A stretch of DNA of 64,000 nucleotides, taken from NCBI GenBank assembly GCA_028829895.1, contig CM054182.1, positions 6,367,001 to 6,431,000 on the forward strand, given 5' to 3'. Positions 46,015 to 58,350 of the stretch are shown in pieces; the first letter of the stretch is position 1, and each line of letters opens with the position of its first letter. The notes under the pieces are model-generated. The model was given only the letters and a program-made list of their open reading frames with translations, was not told where the DNA came from and made no database searches. The DNA is from Sinotaia quadrata (Eukaryota; Mollusca; Gastropoda; Architaenioglossa; Viviparidae). A program made the position numbers and the translations under genes.

Positions 46015-46325
46015 TATTATACTATAATATTACAGTATTAGTTGTATAGAGTGAACTTTCATTATACTATAACATTACAGTACTAGTTGTATAGAGTGAA
46101 CTTTCATTATACTATAACATTACAGTACTAGTTGTATAGAGTGAACTTTCATTATACTATAATATTACAGTACTAGTTGTATAGAGTGAACTTTCATTAT
46201 ACTATAACATTACAGTACTAGTTGTATAGAGTGAACTTTCATTATACTATAACATTACAGTACTAGTTATATAGAGTGAACTTTCACTATACTATAACAT
46301 CACAGTATTAATTGTATCGACTTTG
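46015..46325. repeat. 45-bp minisatellite, about 7 copies
   Basis: The core is ACTATAACATTACAGTACTA followed by GTTGTATAGAGTGAACTTTC. Confidence 0.94.
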
Positions 46326-46639
46326 AATGCCTATTGTGTCATCTGTAGCTATTGTTTTGTCTTTGCTTTAAAATCTCTTAGCTAATCAGTAGTTTGAATT
46401 GTACCCTTCTGCTGCATATTTAATGTCACCATTTTCGCTCTTCCAACTCCGCTGTCTATTGTCTACCTGTCAGGGCGTGAGTGAGTGAGGCGTTATGTGG
46501 CTATCGAGGCTTCTGTTGTACAGCCATTCACTGCTTTGCGACAGTATTTGTATCACAAGATCTGGATATGATTAGAGTGCGTAAGGTGCCATTCAACATC
46601 ATCTAAAGTTGCATTCATCTACCCACAAATCATACATTT

Positions 46640-46970
<331 letters not shown>

Positions 46971-47074
46971 ACATACATAAGTGTGTGTCATTTCGTCATT
47001 CTTATATATATTAATGTATGTAAAACAAAGTGCCGATGTTTGTTAGCAAGATACTGGAGGAATAGATTCGGTCT

Positions 47075-47195
47075 TATATATATATGGTGAAGAAAAGTTA
47101 CACAAATATTTTAGTGTATTTGTATGCATGTATATTTATATGGTGAAGAAAAGTTACACATATATTTTAGTTGTATTTGTATGCATATCTATTTA
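47075..47195. repeat. 58-bp duplication
   Basis: ATATGGTGAAGAAAAGTTAC begins at about 47,081 and 47,139. Confidence 0.9.
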
Positions 47196-47773
47196 TGTTT
47201 ATATGGAAATGTGTAACGAGTTATCGCGCATCTGTTCTGTCAGTGAGTCTATTTTTCTATATTTTTAATTGAATACTTTTATTTACTTAACTAAATCCGT
47301 GTGATTATCTCTATTTGCAGCTTAGACTATCTGGTGTCAAAAATATGCCTTTAACATTATATTTGTGTGTGAATGCTTTGTAAGTGCATTTCTATAAATA
47401 AATGCCTACAGCCTAAGTCCAATTCTGTGTACGTTTATGCCTGTAACTAAGTAAGACTGAGTACATTTGTTTACATAAATCTGCACTAAATATATCTGGC
47501 CGGTATTGATATCCATAACTTAGCACACGTATATATCTAAGCCCGGATCCGAAGAACAACCGTGAACATCCATGCTTCAGATGGTAAATATTTTTGAGTA
47601 CGCATGCGTGCCATAAGACAAAAACAAACAAAAAAAAAGAGAGATGTTGGTTTACTTTTATTGATTTTATTGTAACCAGCACAAACATTTGAAAACAACA
47701 GAATGCACACAAAGGCGAAACAATCCTATCTGCATCCTCACCAGACACAACAAATGTCGGTTGTATTCTGTTA

Positions 47774-48190
47774 ATGTGTTTATTGCATATAGGTCTGCTC
47801 GTGTTACAAAGTTCAAGTGAGCTTACAAAGTTACGTTATGACACCCAGACATCGATCGATAGACTGGACGTTTGCCAAACTGATCCCAGTCAAGGACACC
47901 GCTATTTTACTGAATTCATATTTAAATATATGTTGAATTTCTACTTGGTTTTTTGTACTTCAAAATTAAAACAGTTCAGACAGCAGGCTGTAAATAGGTT
48001 CAAAAAGTACTCCCTTCCAAGAGTTAGATTCACTTTCAGTTTAACAAAAGTCTATCTTGATGACGGGATGTCATTGCATATGACTTTGCTGATAATGCTT
48101 ATTTGGAAACATATATCTGGAACGGCCGACTATACTGCATGTGAACGAAAGCAGAACATGATAATGTATATGCTATGTACAACTATATAG
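47774..48190 (+). other. Unrecognised 138-codon open frame in unique sequence
   Basis: One of the longest frames outside any repeat. It begins with a moderately hydrophobic MCLLHIGLLVLQ and has a second hydrophobic stretch near residues 50-60 and another near 102-110. I see no family motif, signal or splice context. Length alone is compatible with chance in 64 kb read in six frames. Confidence 0.15.
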
Positions 48191-48307
48191 TGAAATTAAT
48201 GGGCGGTGAATACCTTGGTTTTTAAAAAAAAAAAAGATCTAAATGGCATTAAATAACCCACTATTTTTTCTTCTTCTAGAAGTGCGCAGAAGTTCCTTTG
48301 TTTCACA

Positions 48308-48570
48308 AGTGATGTCGACACTGAGTACACGTCTAGTCAGTACACTTCAACACTGAGTACACGTCTAGTCAGTACACTTCAACAGTGAGTACACGCCTAG
48401 TCACTACACTTCAACAGTTAGTACACGTCTAGTCAGTAGGCCTACACTTCAACAGTGAGTACACGTCTAGTCAGTAGGCCTACACTTCAACAGTCAATAC
48501 ACGTCTAGTCAGTAGGCCTACACTTCAACAGTGAGTACACGTCTAGTCAGTAGGCCTACACTTCAACAGT
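48308..48570. repeat. About 38-bp minisatellite, around 7 copies
   Basis: The core is GAGTACACGTCTAGTCAGTA, with or without GGCCT, followed by ACACTTCAACAGT. The GGCCT insertion defines two unit lengths, short on the left and long on the right. Confidence 0.93.
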
Positions 48571-49554
48571 GAGTGCAATCCTAAGTGCATAATTGCGAGA
48601 CAGAGGCTTAGTGACTGAAAGGTTCAAATCCCAAAATAAACTTTGGTTTTAAAGGCACTTTGAAAGTATTAATTACTTCATCTGGAAGGAATTCATTAAA
48701 TACAATAGGATATCCAAATACTCTCACAACAAATTACGTCAAAAACCGACTGTAGACATGAAAAGTAGCAGCACAAAACCGAACGTAAACACTTTAATGC
48801 CACAAAATTTTAAAGTTCTAGGAAGAAACGAGTCTACAGACCAAAAAAATAATGGAGTTATATTAGTAAAAAGATCGACGTACAAAAATAAATTTCAGAG
48901 GTAAAGTGAACATAAAGTATACAACATTATGTATAAATAAACAATGAATTAGAATTGTGTTTTTAAATTAACATCCCCGCTCCTCTGCTTACATGTAATT
49001 TTCATATCTCATAAAGAAATGCTAAAATGACAGTCGAACAGCTGCAGAAATGACTTAATTAGTCGGCGTCCATTTGACATTAATTAGAACTGCTTTGTTG
49101 TACCATGTGTTCAGGGTACGCAACTCGAATGTCAGGTGCTCATTAAATACAAAATCAGTTCACTAAACACAGCTGTGAGGTGATGAGATATTATGATCGG
49201 CTCTGGGCAATATTGCTTCATCACAAACATACACGTAACAAATTGATATTACGGTGTTGACGGCAACCCAGACACATTGCGTATTCTTTCATAAATCCGA
49301 GCATGGAGAACTTTATTTGATTAGATTTACAGCTAACAAGGCGCTTATTGAATTTTGAACGCAGCTTGATGAGTAAGGACTCTGTTGAACTCGAATTAGT
49401 GAGTTCATACGCTGTATTGAACAAAGATTTATAATGACCCGCAACTTCTAGGCCAAAATCGATGCAACTAACCTTACGAATACCACTTTACCAGATTCGT
49501 TATCTACCGATATCAATATTGACACTATATATAGCAATAAATGTGTGCTAGCTA
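48571..49554. other. Unique AT-rich sequence, no gene recognised
   Basis: No supported coding region. A GGTTCAAATCC at about 48,620 resembles a tRNA B box but lacks a properly spaced A box. Confidence 0.45.
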
Positions 49555-50150
49555 TCAGTTTTGGCAATATTTGTAGCAATGACGTTGTGTGATCTGTCAA
49601 AACTTGTACTATGTATGTAGCAATGACGTTGTGTGATCTGTCAAAACTTGTACTATGTATGTAGCAATGACGTTGTGTGATCTGTCAAAACTTGTACTAT
49701 GTATGTAGCAATGACGGTATGTTATCTATCGATTTTGGCCCTATAGGTAGCAATGACGGTGTATGAATCTGTCAATACTGGTACTAAATGTAGCAATGAC
49801 GGTGTGTGAATCTGTCAATACTGGTACTAAATGTAGCAATGACGGTGTGTGAATCTGTCAATACTGGTACTAAATGTAGCAATGACGGTGTATGAATCTG
49901 TCAATACTGGTACTAAATGTAGCAATGACGGTGTGTGAATCTGTCAATACTGGTACTAAATGTAGCAATGACGGTGTATGAATCTGTCAATACTGGTACT
50001 AAATGTAGCAATGACGGTGTATGAATCTGTCAATACTGGTACTAAATGTAGCAATAACGGTGTGTTATATATCATTACTGGCACTATAGGAATGACGGTA
50101 CATTATTTGTCAATACTGGCATGAAATGTAGCAATAACAGAGTGTTATGT
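49555..50150. repeat. Two adjoining related minisatellites (about 53 and 43 bp), about 12 copies in all
   Basis: The left part repeats GTAGCAATGACGTTGTGTGA with AAAACTTGTACTATGTAT; the right part repeats AATGACGGTGTATGAATCTG with AATACTGGTACTAAATGTAG. Both share GTAGCAATGACG and CTGTCAA, so they are two homogenised variants of one ancestor. Confidence 0.93.
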
Positions 50151-50411
50151 ATCAACAGTCACATTAAATGTACAAGATGTTGACTCGACTCGTTAAAGGT
50201 TGGAAGAACCTAACGTTTGCTTTGAAGGTATCAGTTTAATTAAACTGTACATAATATTGTATAATATTGTGTTGAGTGTCACAATATTAGGAATAGTGAC
50301 TAAGCAAGTAGTATTACGGGCTCGGGGTAACATACAAAGCGGAAAAATCACAAATAAATACAACTTCAAACGAAATACTTTGTACACCACGATATATTAT
50401 GACTGAAACCT

Positions 50412-50770
50412 GCCAAGTCTTTTTGTTATTTCAAGGTCTTTTTGTTATTTCAAGTCCTTTTGTTATTTCAAGTCTGTTATTTCAAGGTCTTTTTGTTATT
50501 TCAAGTCCTTTTGTTATTTCAAGGTCTGTTTGTTATTTCAAGGTCTGTTTGTTATTTCAAGTCTTTTTGTTATTTCAAGGTCTGTTTGTTATTTCAAGTC
50601 CTTTTGTTATTTCAAGTCCTTTTGTTATTTCAAGTCTTTTTGTTATTTCAAGTCTTTTTGTTATTTCAAGTCTGTTTGTTATTTCAAGTCTGTTTGTTAT
50701 TTCAAGGTCTGTTTGTTATTTCAAGTCTTTTTGTTATTTAAAGTCTTTTTGTTATTTCAAGGTCTTTTGC
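50412..50770. repeat. 17-20-bp minisatellite, about 20 copies
   Basis: The core is TTTGTTATTTCAAG followed by TCT, GTCT or TCCTT. Length variation between units keeps all three plus frames open (99-129 codons), so these are not genes. Confidence 0.95.
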
Positions 50771-52424
50771 TTCGGGATGAAATACTGACACAACGAGTGC
50801 TCCTGAACAGTCTTCGTAGAAACACTAGTGATGGATCAGTTCATAACTGCATAAGAAGGTGACAATGTTGTATGCATTACAACATCTCCGGAATAAAACG
50901 TGCATACACTATATTCGAATTTGTTGCCTACTTCGTATAACACGCGAGCTTAAGTTTGAGCGCAGACGACAACCAAATGCTCGCGTTAAAATATTAACAA
51001 ATTTATTTTGTTTCATTTTCAAGGAATACTCACTGCCGAAAGTAGTGAGGAGTTAAACGTAATGTCTTTAAACTGAGTTTAAATAGAAACAGTACGAATT
51101 CTTATCAACAGGGAGATAACCGATAAAATTCCATCCATTTCCGCACTGACCGTGGAAGACATGAAATAAGTATCCAACAAATTTACTTATATTTTCCCTC
51201 TTCCAGCCTCTACCCCCCCCCCCCCCGAAGGCTCAGATGAAAGAAATTAATAATGGTACACATATTAGTATGACTTGTCAGTATGGATGTATCTGAAGCG
51301 CCGCTGACTAGGTTAGTTGAGCAAGGGTTTGAATCTAGTTATATAAGATTGCTTCCCTTTAAGAAGAAGCCTATACGGAAAACGGGATACGGAGAAGGGC
51401 AGAAATGGTGTCATTAGGGCATTCATAATATAAAGATCATAAACAAACACACGACTATATTGCTGTTCGAAACATACAGCTCATCTGCACTAGAATCAGA
51501 AACATAAAGAAAACGAAACTAGAAAATGTTTTCTTCAAACAGCTATTACAAAATGAAAAGTTCTTAACTTCCTAGTTTGACTAAATGTATTTCTAGAGGC
51601 ACTAGCTATTTATATTCTGTCAAATCACTTACCATTTGAATGAGGCAGTTATAATAACAACGCGCACATTTTCTGTGTAATTTACACAAAAGAACACTTT
51701 TTATTTAACATTGTAAAGCGCGCTTGGGAATTATCTCCCCACACTGTTCTGTGCAGCGCGACAGTTATAAACAATACTGCAAATGTAATTATTCTTATAG
51801 CCAAATCTAAACAGTGCATTATATACAAAAGGCAACAGGAAACAATTCAAATGCTATTTTTAGCTTTAGTATCACATACTACGTCAATTGCTTGATTTTG
51901 TGCAGCGTGAAACGTCAAAACGTATTGCATTATTTCCTATAGTTTCGTCAAGAAAACAGAATGAAGATGTTAATAAAAAATAAATAGATAAAAATAACCC
52001 AACAACACTATGTATCATTGGAAAAAAATATTTTAAAGAGAAAAAAAAATACATAATTATACAAAACAATTAAAATAAGGCATAAAACGGTTCATGAAAA
52101 AAGCTAAAGCCTACCAAATAAAGTTTCAAAACATTTCGAAAAATACTGCATAATATGGTCTATTCAAGTCTATTTTGCATAACAAAGTACTGGCTTATAT
52201 TTGACCTTTCTCTCCTCAACGCATGCTGACTTTAATACGTCATTTTTTGCACAAGCTTAGAAAGAATTAAGCGAAACATTATGCATATCGGTACTGGCTT
52301 AAAAATGCGCAACGCGTTTTAATCAGAAACATGCCTGCAGGCAGTGTAAACAAATTTTGCTTTCAATCGATCTGAGATGACACCACAGCCATTCAATATG
52401 ATATATATGATGTACATAAATACC
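50771..52424. other. Unique AT-rich sequence, no gene recognised
   Basis: Contains a poly-C run at 51,211-51,225. No exon signature was seen. Confidence 0.45.
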
Positions 52425-52600
52425 ACTTTAATTATACAGTACACTATACAATACTTAATACCATTTCATTATGTGGTACACTCCTGCCATACTTAATACC
52501 ACTTTCATTATTTAGTACACTAAACAATAGTTAATACCACTTTCATTATAGTATACTAAACAATAGTTAATACCACTTTCATTATTTAGCACACTATACA
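52425..52600. repeat. About 40-bp minisatellite, around 4 diverged copies
   Basis: AATACCACTTTCATTATTTA and GTACACTA recur with indels. Confidence 0.85.
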
Positions 52601-53587
52601 CTGGAGATTTCTTTTAATACTGGCGTATGAAGGTACGCTTGTTGGAAAATTCTCTCCTAAAACACTGGCATTTCAGCAAATAAAGTTTATCAATAAATAC
52701 ATGTACGTCATTAAGCTAATGAATAATATTTATATATATAAAGACTAGAACAAACTTGTTTGTGTCTATTTTCAAATGGTCATTTAAGTCGCAACAAGAC
52801 AAACCAACGTTGTACAAGAAATAAGGCAGTTATTTCGAACGATTTCTAAATAAAGGTAACGCGGCAAAACTGCAAGGCATGCTCCCGCCATCTCCTGCCA
52901 GAACTTGAATTTTTCTCTGCACATTTCACTTCAGAAAGTTTGCCGCTTAGTCTAGGTGCATGGCTGGCACATAACATGGCAGAAGAACAACGGAAGTGAC
53001 GTGATGCAAAGCGTGAACAACAAGACAGTGGTCAAGTCGCTAAAAGTCTGTGGCGACGTTGTTAGCCGGCGCTGGAGCAGGTTTCGATATCCGGGCCGTG
53101 ACTGCATCACCGTTATGTTGTTCTGGGATAAAATGTAAAACGCTATCAGTAATTTTAAATCTCACTTTTGAGGTTTAAGTTCAGGTGGTAAAGCGCGCGT
53201 GTTTGTGTGTGTATGTGCGCGAGTGTGTTTGCGAGCGTGTATTGTATGCGTGTTTTGTATGGCGTATTTTCTTTTTATTCTGCGCTTTGTTAGTTGTTTT
53301 TTCCTTTTTCGCTTTTTTTTTTTTAGGATTCTGAATTAATGCTATGTGTCTCGTTAATGTTTTTTTTATTATTCTGACAGTACGATGCGGTTGGTATGAT
53401 AGAATGTTTGACAACTGGTGTATCAGGCGACCGGAAAAAATAACTGTCTGATGAAATGCTGTTATGAACAAAAGCAAGCAAATGGAAGTAAAATGGCACT
53501 CCAAGATTCGACGTGCTAAAATCAATACTTGGACATTTTGAAACAAATGAACAATGAAAGCTACGCTTGGACGAGTCCAAGTCTTAC
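52601..53587. other. Probable intron/flank of the minus-strand gene with a GC-richer patch
   Basis: The part at about 52,930-53,135 is less AT-rich and open on both strands (60 codons plus, about 50 minus). It may be exonic, but no motif or splice pair is convincing. Confidence 0.3.
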
Positions 53588-53752
53588 CAGCTTGGGGTAC
53601 TTCCGGCGTGTCATCGCCAACAGCTCGCTGCAGTGTACGGAAGACTTTTGAGGGTATGTGTCCGCCTTTGTAGCGGCGGTCTACCACATCGTCTGGATGC
53701 AGGGTGTCCGGTAACCCGTCGTCTTCTTCTGCATCATGGCCGCTACCTTTCG
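53588..53752 (-). CDS. Internal exon, probable PDZ-LIM (Zasp/Enigma-like) scaffold gene
   Basis: A 165-bp exon bounded on the minus strand by CGCCTACAG and by G-GTAAGA, with both boundaries in phase 1, so it can be skipped without a frame change. It encodes about 55 residues: an acidic lead (AEEDDGLPD), then RRYKGGHIPSKVFRTLQRAV and a Pro-containing tail (DDTPEVPQA). The same R-Y-K-G-x-H-I-P-S-x-x-F-R-x-L-Q block occurs in the exon at 57.4 kb. Such Ser-Phe-(K/R)-x-L linker motifs are known from the region between the PDZ and LIM domains of ALP/Enigma/Zasp proteins, which anchor actin filaments at muscle Z-discs and dense bodies. The exon is nearly certain; the family is an inference because no PDZ or LIM domain lies in the window. 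Confidence 0.65.
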
Positions 53753-53844
53753 CTGTAGGCGGACGAAAATCAAAAGTGAATAATAAGGCAGACACTAAGA
53801 CCAAAGATGAATGATCGATTAGGGCTTAAAATAGGTAAACACAC

Positions 53845-53910
53845 ACATATACAGATAGATAGATAGACGGACGGATGGATGGATGGATGGATAGATAGAT
53901 AGATAGATAG
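53845..53910. repeat. (GATA)n/(GGAT)n microsatellite left of element copy D
   Basis: GATAGATAGATAGACGGACG, GGATGGATGGATGGAT, then GATA units, ending at the first base of copy D. Confidence 0.95.
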
Positions 53911-55892
53911 TGTGGAAGAGAAAATTTGTCAATGTCTATTTCTAGACTTGATTGTTGTATAAATTGTTAAATGTCAAAGTGACCGACCTTGGGCACTTCT
54001 TATGCTGGTATTTTAAATGTCAGAGTTGGAAGTAAACAACTCAGGTGGAGGATAGGCTAGAAATTGCTGATGCAATCCAAACCAATTCCAACTGGATGCT
54101 TAGATCCGATGATTAAGATTTACAAGAACGAGACCAGCCAATGGGCTGAAATCAAAAGTTTACCTGCTGTAAAGAATTCTATTGTCTAATCACTTTGAAT
54201 TTGGAGTGCAAGAAGTCCAGTCATGAAAGGCAGCAATTAGCTTAATGGTGAGTTAACTGACTGATTGAGAGAGAATGGACTTATAAATATTTCGTGCATT
54301 TGTTGTACTTGCATTTTATATAGAGATATACTATATACAAATTGTGAACTATGATGCTTAAATGTAGTATGCTAAACACTTGACATTGTTTCTAGTGAAC
54401 CTGTTCATAAACTATTATGCTGTATTTATTATGCTGTGTACATGTTTCGGGCTAATAAATACTGTTTCAGTATTATGTAAGTTGAGACTTAAATGTAAGA
54501 GAAAATGGAGTTAAAGATGAATAAACTGCAAACTTAGTGTTTGTTCCCTGATTATATTTTACAGAGAATAAGCAGCCTTTTCTTGTTTTACCGGAATCTC
54601 CTGGTTTACTGATTTATAAACCACTATGGCCTTGGTAGACGTGAGAAGTATCTACCCACAATGTGAAAGTGTAAGGAATACACTGCACTCTGTTGATGTA
54701 TGGTGGCAAAGTATACTGACTACATCATGGGATTTCTGTACAAGGCAGTTACTGGAAATTGATACAATTGTTGTTCTGTTTGAGGAATCTAATATGGCAG
54801 AGTGCCAGATAGTCTCGAGAGAATAGTGGCTCATCAGTGTTCTATAACGTGCGAGGGAAACAAGTGGAATTGATTGACAGTAATAACGTGAACAATGAAC
54901 TTGTAGCTTTGTAAAAAGTGCGTGATTGACAATAATAACGTGAACAATGAACTTGTAGCTTTGTAAAAAGTGCGTGATTGACAGTAATAACGTGAACAAT
55001 GAACTTGTAGCTTTGTAAAAAGTGCGTGATTGACAGTAATAACGTGAACAATGAACTTGTAGCTTTGTAAAAAGTGCGTGATTGACAGTAATAACGTGAA
55101 CAATGAACTTGTGGCTTTGTAAAAAGTGCGTGATTGACAGTAATAACGTGAACAATGAACTTGTGGCTTTCTAAAAAGTGCGTGATTGACAGTAATAACG
55201 TGAACAATGAACTTGTGGCTTTCTAAAAAGTGCGTGATTGACAGTAATAACGTGAACAATGAACTTGTGGCTTTCTAAAAAGTGCGTGATTGACAGTAAT
55301 AACGTGAACAATGAACTTGTGGCTTTGTAAAAAGTGCGTGAAAAGACTATTACAGCTTCACCTAGACAAGGTTACATACAAACCATTATGACTTATCTCT
55401 AATAAATCCATTTCTGTTCTCTGATAAGAACTATTCTGTGATTTGTATTGATACTAATCTGTTAAAATTATTCAACTGAGGTTTCATGGAAATATTGATG
55501 TCAAGTAATCTTTTTCATTGCATGTGCTATATGTATATTTGATTGTTGATTTAATAAGTTTATTGTTAAATATATTGACCTTACACATATTGATAACCTT
55601 ATGTTGGAGAAAAAAGTGGATGGGTGGGGCTTGCTAAATATAGATTAAAAGATGAATTTATCTTCTTTAGTAAAAAGTTTTCCACCTACAGAAATATTGT
55701 GTGGTGGTAAATGTTTGTCTTTAATGTTGTGGAAGAGAGAAAACGTTTACAGGGCCCGTATATCCACCCAAGTGAGAGAGACAAGAGGTGTCTTCTGGAT
55801 AATTATTAATAACATAAATTAAGATTCTCATTACTTGTAATTAGTTTTGCATTATTAATTAATAATAATCATAACCATGTGGCGTTAGCGTC
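53910..55892 (+). mobile_element. Interspersed element copy D, most complete, with an internal minisatellite
   Basis: Aligns with copy A end to end (TGTGG start, GTGACC, CTTGGGCACT, AAACAACTCAG, CCAATGGGCTGA, CTAATAAATACTG, TAACATAAATTAAGATT) and ends near GGCGTTAGCGTCA. It is longer than A chiefly because of a nine-copy repeat at 54,866-55,340. It sits between two stretches of GATA/GACA microsatellite, so it seems inserted in one; GATAG and GATAA at the edges could be a decayed target duplication. It lies within the probable intron of the minus-strand gene. Confidence 0.8.
54866..55340. repeat. 52-bp minisatellite of 9 copies arising inside the interspersed element
   Basis: GTGCGTGATTGACAGTAATA begins every 52 bases from 54,918 to 55,282, with a final partial at 55,334. 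Copies A and B have one diverged version of the segment. Minus-strand frames of 121-167 codons come from the repeat. Confidence 0.95.
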
Positions 55893-55966
55893 AGATAAAG
55901 ACAGACACACAAATAGATAGATAGACAGACAACGGACAGACAGACGGATAGACAGATAGATTGAAA
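55893..55966. repeat. GATA/GACA microsatellite right of element copy D
   Basis: GATAGATAGACAGACA, GGACAGACAGACGGATA and similar units continue the simple repeat found left of copy D. Confidence 0.9.
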
Positions 55967-56243
55967 ATGGATAAATAAATCGATAATGTCATAGTGAATT
56001 AAACATTGCTGCAGCAAGAACATTATGAACAAAGAGAAAAAAATCGTTTTGCGATCTCACTAATGAGTAACCGACAACCACATACATATAATAGTATAAA
56101 TCACTATGACATTTCTAGTGATGAAAGTCTACAATGACAAACTGAAATAGGAATTGTGTATAGAACGTGAGGTTATCAAATAACACACACAAATATATAT
56201 ATCTACACACACAGTTAGGTGACAGTGTACTAATCATTTCTGC

Positions 56244-56645
56244 AAAGGCATTATCAATTAATTTTATCAACATATATAAATGTCATAATTGTCAATTAAT
56301 TTTATCAACAATTATAAATGTCATCATTGTCAATTAATTTTATCAACATATATAAATGTCATCATTGACAATTAATTTTATCAACATATATATATATGTC
56401 ATCATTGTCAATTAATTTTATCAACAATTATAATAAATGTCATCATTGTCAATTAATTTTATCAACAATTATAAATGTCATCATTGTCAATTAATTTTGT
56501 CAACAATTATAAATGTCATCATTGTCAATTAATTTTATCAACAATTATAAATGTCATCATTGTCAATTAATTTTATCAACAATTATAATAAATGTCATCA
56601 TTGTCAATTAATTTTATCAACATCTATAAATGTCATCATTGTCAC
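56244..56645. repeat. 38-bp minisatellite, about 10 copies
   Basis: The core is GTCAATTAATTTTATCAACA followed by ATTATAAATGTCATCATT. Some units have ATAA or TATA insertions. Confidence 0.95.
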
Positions 56646-56787
56646 AGAACACACCAGTACACACTACACCCCAAGCTCACTATCGCCATGTAAACTCATG
56701 CAAATCAAATTCTGTACTACATTGTTAATGATGCAAGGCTTTGTGCGTTCTTCATCTTGAAAAGACATTTCCTTTTACTTTACACAG

Positions 56788-56915
56788 TGCGTCCTGCGAT
56801 TCTTACGGTTCCTAGTCTCACCACTGAAAGCGATCGAAAACCGCGAGTCTGGAAGAAGAGCGATGAAACTGGCGACGCTTTTCAATCGGAAAGTGCCAAG
56901 CAAGGCGGCAAATGA
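56788..56915 (+). CDS. Candidate terminal exon (plus strand), unrecognised
   Basis: A GC-richer island in AT-rich DNA. It is preceded by TTCCTTTTACTTTACACAG, a strong plus-strand splice acceptor. Two plus frames are open to a stop. In one the product ends RKPRVWKKSDETGDAFQSES then AKQGGK, a natural-looking hydrophilic tail stopping at 56,913-56,915. In the other it runs to 56,946. The minus strand also has a donor-like G-GTGAGA at 56,821, so strand and frame are unsettled. No family was recognised. Confidence 0.25.
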
Positions 56916-57393
56916 GTATTTAATTTCACTGATTGCACACGGGTGATAGATTATGGAAAGATTATATAAAATTGGAACGTGATTTATATATAATTTGAGA
57001 AACAAATTCTGTTTTATTTTGCAGCACGGTGTAAAATAATCAGAAAGCAATTAAGAAAGAAAAGATGCAATGAAATAAAGCAAAATAAGTTAGATGAAAA
57101 AAATTGTCAGGTCAGGAATGATAAAATCATTCTGAAGAATACAGGCAAAGACTCAAACACCGAGTCAAACTATACTGCATTCCTGTCCAACCAATCCCAG
57201 GTACTAAGGAACCAGAGTAAACAGGCAGGCATTTGTAATGTGTTGATCTATTTCCAGACGTACCAGACTAGGGTTCTCCCGTCAATTCTGACTCCGAAGG
57301 TAGGGAAGGAGCAGGGAGGTCTGCTGACATGTCAAAGCTGGGATGGAATTGGTTATTTTTCTGCGAGAGATTTAAGATGACCTTTATACTTAC

Positions 57394-57525
57394 TTTCGAT
57401 AGGATCCTTCTCTGCCCACGTCTGCAGTACCCGGAAGGAGGGGGACGGTATATGCTTGCCTTTGTAGCGGATAGAAGTCTCGTCATAGTTACCTATTCGC
57501 TCTTCCTCGTCCTCGGCCGGCCTCT
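57394..57525 (-). CDS. Internal exon, probable PDZ-LIM (Zasp/Enigma-like) scaffold gene
   Basis: A 132-bp exon with acceptor CCCTTTGCAG and donor A-GTAAGT on the minus strand, both boundaries in phase 1, 44 codons long. It encodes RPAEDEEERIGNYDETS followed by IRYKGKHIPSPSFRVLQTWA and EKDPIE. Motif order, acidic lead and phase match the exon at 53.6 kb, so the two are duplicated cassettes of one gene read right to left. On family knowledge the motif would sit in the PDZ-to-LIM linker, a region known for heavy alternative splicing in muscle. The ATG-started frames overlapping here on either strand are shadows: the exon itself has no ATG in frame. Confidence 0.7.
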
Positions 57526-57759
57526 CTGCAAAGGGTCAAGGTCGTAGCAAGGCCAAGTCAAGGACATAGTTAGTAAAGGCAAACAGCAGACACCCAAATA
57601 AAAATAAAACAATAAAACTAAAAGCATGCACATATGAAACTTCAATCCATGTAGCAGTATACTGTGAGAAAACAATCGTAAAAGTGAAGTTTGAAACTAT
57701 ATAAAAGTGAGATATAGGGTTTATATTAGAAAAAACTTATGTACTGTAAGAGAAGAACT

Positions 57760-58350
57760 TAAAATATAATACTTTTGTTACAACTGTCCTGTAAACTTAA
57801 AATATATTCCTACTGCTAAAATAAAACTAGTTTGTAAACTGAAATGTAAACCTATTGCTACAAGTGTTCTGTATATAAGATGTAACCTATTAGTACAATT
57901 GTTCTGAAATCCTTTTTGCTAAGACTGTTCTGTAAACGTTAATGTAATCCTAATGCTATAACTATTTTGTTAACTTAAAATGTAATCCTATTGATATATC
58001 TGCTCTGCAGACTTAAAATGTAGTCCTTTTGCTATAACTGTCCTGTAAACTTAAAATATAATCCTAATGATATAACTGTTTTGTAAACGTTAATGCAATC
58101 TTATTTCTATAACTGTCCTGTAAACTTAAAATATAATCCTAATGATATAATTGTTTTGTAAACGTTAATGCAATCCTATTTCTATAACTGTCCTGTAGAC
58201 TTAAAATATAAACCTAATGATATAACTGTTTTGTAAACGTTAATGCAATCTTATTTCTATAACTGTCCTGTAAACTTAAAATATAATCCTAATGATATAA
58301 CTGTTTTGTAAACGTAAATGCAATCCTATTTCTATAACTGTCCTGTAAAC
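57760..58350. repeat. About 74-bp compound minisatellite, around 8 copies
   Basis: CTGTAAACTTAAAATATAAT, then CCTAATGATATAACTG, then TTTTGTAAACGTTAATGCAA recur. The half-units resemble each other, so the array grew from a roughly 37-bp ancestor. The left end is decayed. Confidence 0.9.

Noticed and set aside
48600..48640. tRNA gene or tRNA-derived SINE suggested by GGTTCAAATCC
   Set aside because: The A-box-like sequence is only about 10 bases away and no cloverleaf arms can be paired.
54652..55259. Overlapping minus-strand frames of 121-167 codons
   Set aside because: Three phases of the same 52-bp array are open; they are repeat artefacts inside the interspersed element.
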